NCBI GenBank assembly: GCA_036250195.1
Contig: JAVHZZ010000006.1
Coordinates: 155,670,224 to 155,734,223, forward strand
Reading direction: 5' to 3'
Source: Mixophyes australis
Taxonomy: Eukaryota; Chordata; Amphibia; Anura; Limnodynastidae
Length of the DNA: 64,000 nucleotides
Shown: positions 56,747 through 64,000 of the stretch, piece by piece
Position numbering within the stretch: position 1 is the first letter of the stretch
How the letters are laid out: the number at the start of each line of letters is the position of its first letter
Program-made: the position numbers and the translations under genes
The notes under the pieces: generated by a model
What the model was told of the DNA's origin: nothing
Seen by the model: the letters and a program-made list of their open reading frames with translations, nothing else
Database searches by the model: none

Positions 56747-57288
56747 ATTTATAAGATATAATAATGATAATTTCCTCACATAAATCAACAAATTAAACCT
56801 CCAATTTACCGCCCATACCAGCAAACAACAAGTGACCTTTTTGGACCTTGAGATCTACGTTGAAGAAAAGAAAATTAAAACAAGAACCCACATAAAACAA
56901 ATGGACAATAACAACTTTCTATTAGTCAATAGCAACCATCACCCAGCCTGGATCAAAAATATTCCAGGAGGCCAATTTCAGAGACTTATGAACTGCACTT
57001 GTGATGATAGCGTTCAAATTTATAAGATATAATAACAATAATTTCCTCAAATACATCAACAAATTAAACCTCCAATTTACCACCCATACCAGCAAAGAAC
57101 AAGTGACCTTTTTGGACCTTGAGATCTACGTTGAAGAAGAGAAAATTAAAACAAGAACCCACATGAAACAAATGGACAATAACAACTTTCTATTAGCCAG
57201 TAGCAACCATCACCCAGCCTGGATCAAAAATATTCCAGGAGGCCAATTTCAGAGACTTAAGAAGCACTGCACTTGTGATGATAGCTTT
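56747..57288 (+). repeat. Tandem duplication, two units of 271 bp
   Basis: 56747-57017 and 57018-57288 are nearly identical ('ccagcctggatcaaaaatat' in each). Each encodes the same Penelope RT segment. The high identity points to a recent event. Confidence 0.85.
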
Positions 57289-57880
57289 CAAAAACAAGGA
57301 GAAGATCTAAAGAAAACATTCCTGGAGAGACGATACAAGGAGGAAGCAGTACTAAAAGCTTTAGATAATGTGAAAGTAAAAGGCAAAGTGAACACATTCA
57401 TTACTCAACATATTAGCAATAGAAAACACAGAAAATATAATTATAATTAAAAAACACTGCCATATATTAAAAATGGATGAGGAAATCAATACATTCTTGC
57501 CAGACTGTTTTAGGAAAATCTATAGGAAAGCACAATCTCTGACAATCTCAAATACAAACTGCAAAACTTTCAAAAGAAAAGATGAGATTGTAACACTGTA
57601 GGAGTCATCTACATCCTGGAGCTCCCATGTGGCCTTTCAGTATGTAGGACAAACAAAACAAAAGTTGAAACTTAGGATGGTGGAGCATATCTATAACATC
57701 AAGAAAGGATTAACTATGTATAGCGTACCCAACCATTTCTTAAAGGATAATAAAAAAAATCCAAACGGCCTAAAATTTGTGAGCATTCAGCTTGTTAAAA
57801 AAGAAAAAAGATTGGAGGGGAGGATATTTTCCAAATGGATTTATGATTTAAAAAACTTTCACCATTAGGTCTCAATTTGG
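56747..57880 (+). pseudogene. Penelope-like element: RT C-terminus and GIY-YIG endonuclease
   Basis: Encodes VTFLDLEIYVEEEKIKT, HHPAWIKNIPGGQFQRLKKH and KTFLERRYKEEAVLKAL, which match the C-terminal RT region of Penelope-like elements. After a frameshift comes FQYVGQTKQKLKLRMVEHIY and IKKGLTMYSVPNHFL (57629-57868), a GIY-YIG-type endonuclease in which YVGQT and the Arg are visible. The catalytic RT core is absent. Confidence 0.8.
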
Positions 57881-57889
57881 ACTTTGACC

Positions 57890-59280
57890 ATCGTTCTTCT
57901 CTGGCACAATAATATTTATATAATATCTATATGATATATGATTTACGAATATTCTATTATGTCGTTGGCTGATGGATTCTTGCTGCTATAACCCTTCTGG
58001 GATCACTAATCAATGAGGATAGCCAGATGTAGGATGTCAATAACCTCTAGCCCCTCGTCCTTCATAATGTGCATCAATCTCCAAGTTGTCAAAGCTTTAT
58101 AGAGTTTAGGCGAACTAGTGGACCATGAGGAGGCAGCCAGGAGTGTTACAGTAATGAATAGTTTTCATCTCGAAAATTTTAAATGGGGTCTGACCCTGGC
58201 CACCACAGTAGGACAGTTATAAATACTGTTTAGTTCTCAGCTATATTCTGCAGTACTGTGGAAATCAGAAGGAAAGGAAATCTGAAGTCAGTGGAAAACC
58301 CCACAGGCTAGAGATGGCATCCACTTACCTTACCCCATCATTGGGTATCACCACCATGAGAATACCAACTATAAATAGGTATGCAATTTTTATGCTCCAT
58401 CCTTCGATGTGCTTCTGAGCATACCAATTACACAACCCACTAATAGCCCCACATACCATATAATAACTGTAGGCTGTTGATGTAAAATACTATAAATAAC
58501 TGAAATGGTCTAGCCAATAGTAAAATAGAGAACCAATAAATATTTTTAATCAATACAGTATTCATAGGGAATAATCTAATACAACATTCCACTGTGTCAT
58601 ATAGACTCATGAGGGGAGATACAATTAGCCACAAAGTTTCTCACGGACGTTTAATAGAGGTGAGAAAAAATTAGCGAGATTTCTACCGTAATTGCCTGCA
58701 ATGTGTGCAGCGTGATGTTTGCGTGCTACATCGCAGGCAATTGAATTCCACCCATGGTAAAATGCATAACATAATGAACAAAAGAAACGCTTACCTTTCA
58801 ACAAATGGACTTTAATTTGAAATAAGCATTTAACCACTATGATGTAAAGTGCCCAATGTGTAAATCCATTTAATTTCTGTTTTGCCCAAATTAGTCATTC
58901 TTTCTCCAGTGGCTTTTAACACTAGAAATTCCACAGAACTTTCGAAGAGATATAACTGAGCACTTTTTTGGTTTTTTTTTCAAAAATGCTGGAAAACAGG
59001 ATACTTATCAAAGCCCTATTTAATATTTATAATATGGTCTGTTGGCCTCTCTTTGAGAACACAAGAATTCCTCCCTACATACTGTATTCCACATTCACAA
59101 TCTATCAAATGCAGTTCTTACTATTACATGTTATAAAATATTTTCAATATTTGTTTCCTTTCATAGTGGAGGAAACATGCTATTCAAAATCCACACCTGT
59201 AGAAACCTATTGATTTCATTAAACCTTAGTTTTGAGATTAGCCATCTTTCTATATAGAAATTAGGGTTGTACAGGAATAG
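57890..59280. other. No gene; one small imperfect palindrome
   Basis: Mostly non-coding AT-rich sequence. At 58685-58745 'attgcctgcaatgtgtgcag' pairs imperfectly with 'gcgtgctacatcgcaggcaat', likely a MITE scrap. Confidence 0.4.
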
Positions 59281-59289
59281 CCTTATAAA

Positions 59290-60010
59290 GGACAGGATCT
59301 TTGGTTAGCAAATTCCAATGTTTCCTATTTTTTATCCAAGATTAATACATAGTTTCTATCCATAACATCATCTTCTTTTGCAGTCTTAACCATAATTTAC
59401 AATTTGTAGCCTTTATTGATGAATTGTTGTCTCATTTCTTTGGGTTGTGTTAAAAAATTTCTTTATCAATGCAGTTTCTCCTTATCCTTTTCAGGTGGCC
59501 TTTAGAGTTTTATTAAGCTAAATAAGAACAAAATTGATCCAGATATATCTCTGCTTTCATTTCAGATGATATCATAAATGTATTGTAGCAATGACCCCAA
59601 GCTTGCCCAGTGTTCATAGCCACTATAGTCAAATGTGTCCACTCAGTGGCCCATAAACATGTTGGCATAACTTGGGGCAAACCTGGTGCCCATCGTAGTT
59701 CTGATTTCTTGTATATAAATCTGCTCATTAAACCAGAAAATATGTTAGTATAAATTCAATCCCCTTCAATAAAATACTTCATTTTCTGTATATCATTTTT
59801 GTATACTGTCCATTATCTCGGTAGTATTTGACTGTCCTTAATCCAATACCATTTCAGTGTCTGTGTTATTTATTTGAAGTGTTGGCGATATCTTCTCTGT
59901 ATATAAAGCAGCCCCATCTGAGGAGCACTTGGGAAGTTCATATATTTAATTATCAAATTATTCAAACAGCAGCTTTATTATGAGATCTGATGTCAATATG
60001 TTGATGTGAT
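59290..60010 (-). pseudogene. Penelope-like element reverse transcriptase fragment
   Basis: On the minus strand, around 59640-59710, one frame reads TTMGTRFAPSYANMFMGH, the hallmark Penelope RT motif. Downstream comes KEMRQQFINKGYKL (about 59420-59450). Stops interrupt it. It is oriented opposite to the Penelope-like piece at 56747-57880. Confidence 0.75.
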
Positions 60011-61160
60011 TACAGACTATTAGTTCCATCTTACCAGGTCATTATTGACAATCATATATATACATTTGAGTAATATATTGAATGTTTTTATATTGTTAAT
60101 ATTTAAATAGTTTGTATTTTATTTAAACTTTTTGGGAACATAATTGCACTTTATTAGACATTGAAGAATACATATATTTAACTATTTTTCTCTATTACAT
60201 TTATAGTATTTTATAAGATCAATGCTATCTCTGTAGAGAGCAGCGTTTATATGCACTCTTAAATTATCACTATTATTGCTATTGAACATAATCTTGGGTC
60301 ATTTTGTGCACCTGATCATATTCATTTGTTATTGATCGAATAAATATCAACATACACAAAGGTTGGAGTGTGTATTGGTATATTTAAAAAGAATAACTGT
60401 TTTTGATAAATAAGTTGCCTCCATTATTGAGATCAAGCTCAGGTGTCAAATGGGAAAGTTTATAAACTTCATATGGAGGAAAAACTGAAGCCATTGTTGA
60501 ACAAACTTTATGTTTCAACAAATATTTATTGGAAATTTTTAGAACAAACATATGTATTACCTAAAACCTCCTTGCTTTGTACAATAACTGTGAATATTCT
60601 GCCCTAATAGTTCATAATTCATATATTTTACAGTAGATGACATGTATTGTCAATGTGCATGTTCCCTATCAGGGTGTATCTGTACAGATAATATCACTGG
60701 GGTTCTTTGAATACTAAATCCTTGTATAAATGGTTCTGCTGAATATACCATCATTTGCATATTTAAACTAGCAAGAGGGTCCTAAAGGAGAAAATGTTAT
60801 GTGTAAATTGAAATATCAGACTAACAGTAACTAGGTTAAAAAATATAAAGGTAATATGACCACATCCACTTTACGATGGTTTAGTCTGCTGTGGATTTCC
60901 TAAATGTCCTTTCTCCAGCTATCCTGATTGGAGAATTCTGAAATATGCAGAGCCCTCCTTTGTATAGTGATTCACCTGCCTAGAAAGATGCCATAGGTAA
61001 CCACATCCACTGCCTGGAATATTCATATTTCCATGGCATCGTCGTTCTTCGTTACACTTCCAATTGCTATAGTATGTTAAAAAATAGTTGCCTATATCTG
61101 GAAGATGGCAAAATTGTTGACTGAAATGTTAAAGTTTAAAATCCACAAGCGACTTTACTT
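60010..61160. other. No recognisable feature
   Basis: AT-rich, non-coding. Confidence 0.45.
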
Positions 61161-61319
61161 GCAGGTCAGCAAGTCAGATATGACTATTTCCGCAGTAGCT
61201 TACAGCATGAATACACCCAATGTAACCATATGACCTACACAATTGAAGGTCAGACCCCATAATCTCTGTAAATCTGTCAAAAATAGTGATGACAAAAGCA
61301 TCCAAAACATGAGAATGTA

Positions 61320-62620
61320 TTCTTGCAATATAGCATGACAAAGATGTAGTTTGTTCCCCAAGGGCAATATGACATGATGGATGATTTAAGTCTGTCCCCA
61401 ATAATCAGTGGTGAAAGATGTCCCTGAAGGGCAATACGGTGTGACAGATGTAGTCTACCCAAAAGGGGCAATATGGCATGATGGAAGATATAGTAAGTAC
61501 CCAAAGGGCAATATGGCCTAACAGGAGATTTAGTCTGTCCCCAATAAGGAGTGATGGTAGATGCAGTCTGTCCCCACAGGGCACAGTATGATGTGACAGG
61601 AGATGAAGTCTGTCCAAACTGGGCAATATAGCATGATGGGAAATATAGTCTGCACTAGGCAGTATGACGTGACAGGGGAGATAGACTGTCCCCTCAGGGC
61701 AATATGGCATGACAGATGTAGTCTATCCACAGAGTAATAGTAAATCTGTTTCTGCAGGCAATATGGTGTGATGGAAAATCTAGTCTGTCCCCACATGGCA
61801 ATATTGCGCGACAGGAAAGGTAGTATGTCCATTTAAGACACTATGGTGTGACAGGAGAGTTAGGTAGTCCATACAGGCAATATAGAGCGATCGGACATGT
61901 AGTGTGTCCCTAAAGGGTAATACGTCACAATGAGAGATGAAGTCTGTCCTACAGGCAATATGGGAAATCTATACTGTCCCAATAGGACAATATGGAGTGA
62001 AGTGAGATGCAGTCTCTCCTTACAGGACAGTTATGCATTTTGAGATGTATTGTGTCCAAACAGGGCAATATGGAATGATGGAATGTGTAGTCTGTCCCCA
62101 CAGTCTGTCAATACTGGACATGTAGTCTGAGCCTACAGGGCGATATGGTGTGATGTAGTCTGTCGTCACAGGGCATTTTGGAGTACTCGTGACAGATGTA
62201 ATCTGTCCAGACAGGTCAATATGGAATGACGGAAGATGTAGTCTGTCTCCACAGGGAAATATGTGGTGACGGGAGAAGCAGTCTTTTCAGACAGGGCAAT
62301 ATGGCGTGACAGCAGATGTAGATTGCCCCTACAATGCTGTGTGACACGAGATGTAGTCTATCCAAATAGGGTACTATGAGGTGAAGGAAATTGTAGATCC
62401 TTTCCAGGGAAATGTGGCATGACGAGAGATGTAGTCTGTCCCCATCGGGTAATATGGTGTGATGGGTGGTGCAGTATTCCGCACAGGCCAATAGGATATG
62501 ATGAGAGATGTAGTCTGTCCCCCAATGTTTATATGACATGATGAGATGTAGTCTGTCCCCACAGGGTAATATGACACGACAGGAGAGAAATATGGAATAT
62601 GTACCTCCACAGCACAACAC
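61320..62620. repeat. Minisatellite, about 38-41 bp unit, about 30 copies
   Basis: Units of the form 'gggcaatatggcatgacag' plus 'gagatgtagtctgtcccca', strongly diverged. Minus-strand frames (such as 61405-61710 and 62216-62620, rich in Ser, Tyr and Leu) follow the repeat and are not genes. Confidence 0.9.
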
Positions 62621-62639
62621 ACTGGACTGGAGATCCTCT

Positions 62640-63300
62640 GGCCTTACAGTGAAACAGGACTGATAATCATGAGGTGTGAATTCTGACTATCTTCCAATGC
62701 AGGACGTCACAGAACATAAAATCCATATAACATGTTATGCTGACAATAGCTTTATCTGAACATTGTATTTTGTACATTTTGTGGGGTCTGTACATTTAAT
62801 GTGATGAGTAAAGAGGAGTGTCGATGGGAGGAATCGTCTTGTAAGACTTAACGCCTGACTTCTAGTTATGTAGAGAAAGAAGACCTTAGATTTTCCACGG
62901 AGTTTAATTAATGACAGAAATGTCAGGAATAATCAGGTCTTATCAAACCCCCTATAAAAGGACATGTTAAAGGGCTAGTTGTTGTTGTCACCTGCAGCTA
63001 TTACTGTAACTGTCTGCACAATATATAAAAACTGCTTCCATAGCAAGATACCAACATCCTATGCAACAAACCTGTCATGATATACAGCTAAATAAAACTG
63101 TATCGTTCATGAATCCAGGTCTTCTCAGTGCTAACCAGATTAAATCATGGTCTGTTTCGTGACATGTCTCTACCCTCCTTAGTGCATATGACTCTTCAGT
63201 CACAGGATCAAGGTGCTTTATGTTCACCTTCATGGTAAGCGAGATTTGGTGTAGATGTGTACTATATTACAGAGTGTGTGTTTCGGACCAGCATCCACAT
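62640..63300 (+). promoter_or_regulatory. Possible TATA promoter in otherwise featureless sequence
   Basis: cctataaaagg (TATA core at 62953-62960) is a strong TATA match. A polyadenylation-like aataaa lies at about 63090. There is no open frame of note after it. Could be chance or a mobile-element promoter. Confidence 0.2.
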
Positions 63301-63319
63301 AGAACTAAGACGCCATGGA

Positions 63320-63500
63320 ATGTGTGCTGCTGACCAGCAGAGAAAGCTATGCGACATGGGGCCTGCGCTGCTGACCAGCAGAGAAAGCTACGCGACACGG
63401 GGCGTGCGCTGCTGACCAGCAGAGAAAGCTACGCGACATGGGGCCTGCTCTGCTGACCAGCAGAGAAAGCTATGCGACATGGGGTATGTGCTACTGACCA
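63320..63500. repeat. 41-bp minisatellite, about 4.4 copies
   Basis: 'ctgaccagcagagaaagct' starts at 63330, 63371, 63412 and 63453, with a partial unit at 63494: an exact 41-bp period with few changes. Confidence 0.95.
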
Positions 63501-63584
63501 GAGCTTTCACATTGACAATTTTTCTGAAACGATTATGTCAGTAAAATTCACAGCAGACAATCACTGCAAACATGGTCCAATAGA

Positions 63585-63735
63585 CCAAGCCTGACAAACC
63601 TGTGGCTCTCCAGGTGTTGTGAAACTACACATTCCAGCATGCCGTGATAACTATCGGCTGGCTTTCTACTGAGAAAGCATGCTGGGGCTTGTAGTTTCAC
63701 AATACATGGATAGCCAAAGGTTGGCCAGGCCTGCC
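63585..63735. repeat. Palindromic repeat with ZNF143-like arms (best copy)
   Basis: Left half 'aacctgtggctctccaggtg' and ACTACACATTCCAGCATGC (63624-63642); right half 'gcatgctggggcttgtagt' and 'ccaaaggttggccaggcctg'. A dispersed tetrapod-type MITE. Confidence 0.8.
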
Positions 63736-64000
63736 AGAGGCATTCATTACATATTATTTAGGGATATCACAAAAATAATTTTCCCTAGCGATTTGCTGGC
63801 AGCCGCTACTGATACTAAATTAGCCCTGTGGATGAAACGTTACTGGAGTTGATGGTATCTGACAATCATCTGACACAGAAAGTCTATAGCTACTGTGGTT
63901 AATACAACTTGTAGCTGCTTTCTTTCCCCTCTATTTCAAATCTCAATATTACGGTTAGGAAAATAATTATTTGAAATTAAACTCAACAATTTTCTGCTGT

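Noticed and set aside
61174..62622. Minus-strand frames of 75-134 residues
   Set aside because: They follow the 38-41 bp minisatellite and repeat the same peptide pattern.
61320..63500. CRISPR-like arrays
   Set aside because: Units are contiguous tandem repeats without unique spacers, in a vertebrate genome.

Overview
The window looks like nuclear DNA from an amphibian, most likely a frog. It holds one clear host gene, embedded in dense and deeply nested transposable elements. The case for a frog is the mix of element types: DIRS tyrosine-recombinase retrotransposons, Tx1/L1-like and L2-like LINEs, Penelope-like elements, hAT and Tc1/mariner transposons, and palindromic MITEs. The introns are also large and repeat-filled. 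Nothing bacterial or viral is present.

The gene is a TFIIS transcription elongation factor, best matched to TCEA2. It lies on the + strand from about 18.9 kb to 42.4 kb. I could place all ten coding exons (885 nt, 294 residues plus stop), and every junction stays in frame. The splice sites are unusual. Intron 1 reads as GC-AG. Intron 6 is a 110-bp AT-AC intron with the ATATCCTT donor and a CCCTTAAC branch element, as used by the minor U12 spliceosome. Intron 5 is about 15.9 kb and is almost entirely layered retroelements. The exons encoding the C-terminal half are tightly packed at 40.9-42.4 kb.

Layout. 0-18.3 kb: hAT elements with 8-bp target duplications, palindromic MITEs, L2 LINE pieces, a Gypsy-like gag fragment with an LTR/primer-binding-site-like region, a mariner remnant and a hAT element carrying about 700 bp of purine-rich minisatellite. 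18.3-18.9 kb: TCEA2 promoter region with a 30-bp minisatellite and three ZNF143-like motifs. 18.9-42.4 kb: TCEA2; introns 1-3 carry MITEs, an L2 reverse transcriptase relic and a minisatellite, and intron 5 carries three DIRS copies, a nearly complete antisense L1 and a sense L1 fragment. 42.9-44.6 kb: a mariner element with a nested foldback, then a hAT MITE. 46-54 kb: a Gypsy-like gag fragment and an antisense DIRS element with gag, RT, RNase H and recombinase parts, split by an L2 piece and a MITE. 54-64 kb: tandem repeats, an L1 3' end, two Penelope-like fragments and two minisatellite blocks.

I found no convincing second host gene and no tRNA, rRNA or CRISPR array. No previously undescribed functional system is evident. 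The most informative points are the two non-standard introns in one gene, the target-site consensus of one hAT family, and the datable nesting of elements. All family assignments come from motif recognition by eye and have not been checked by database search.
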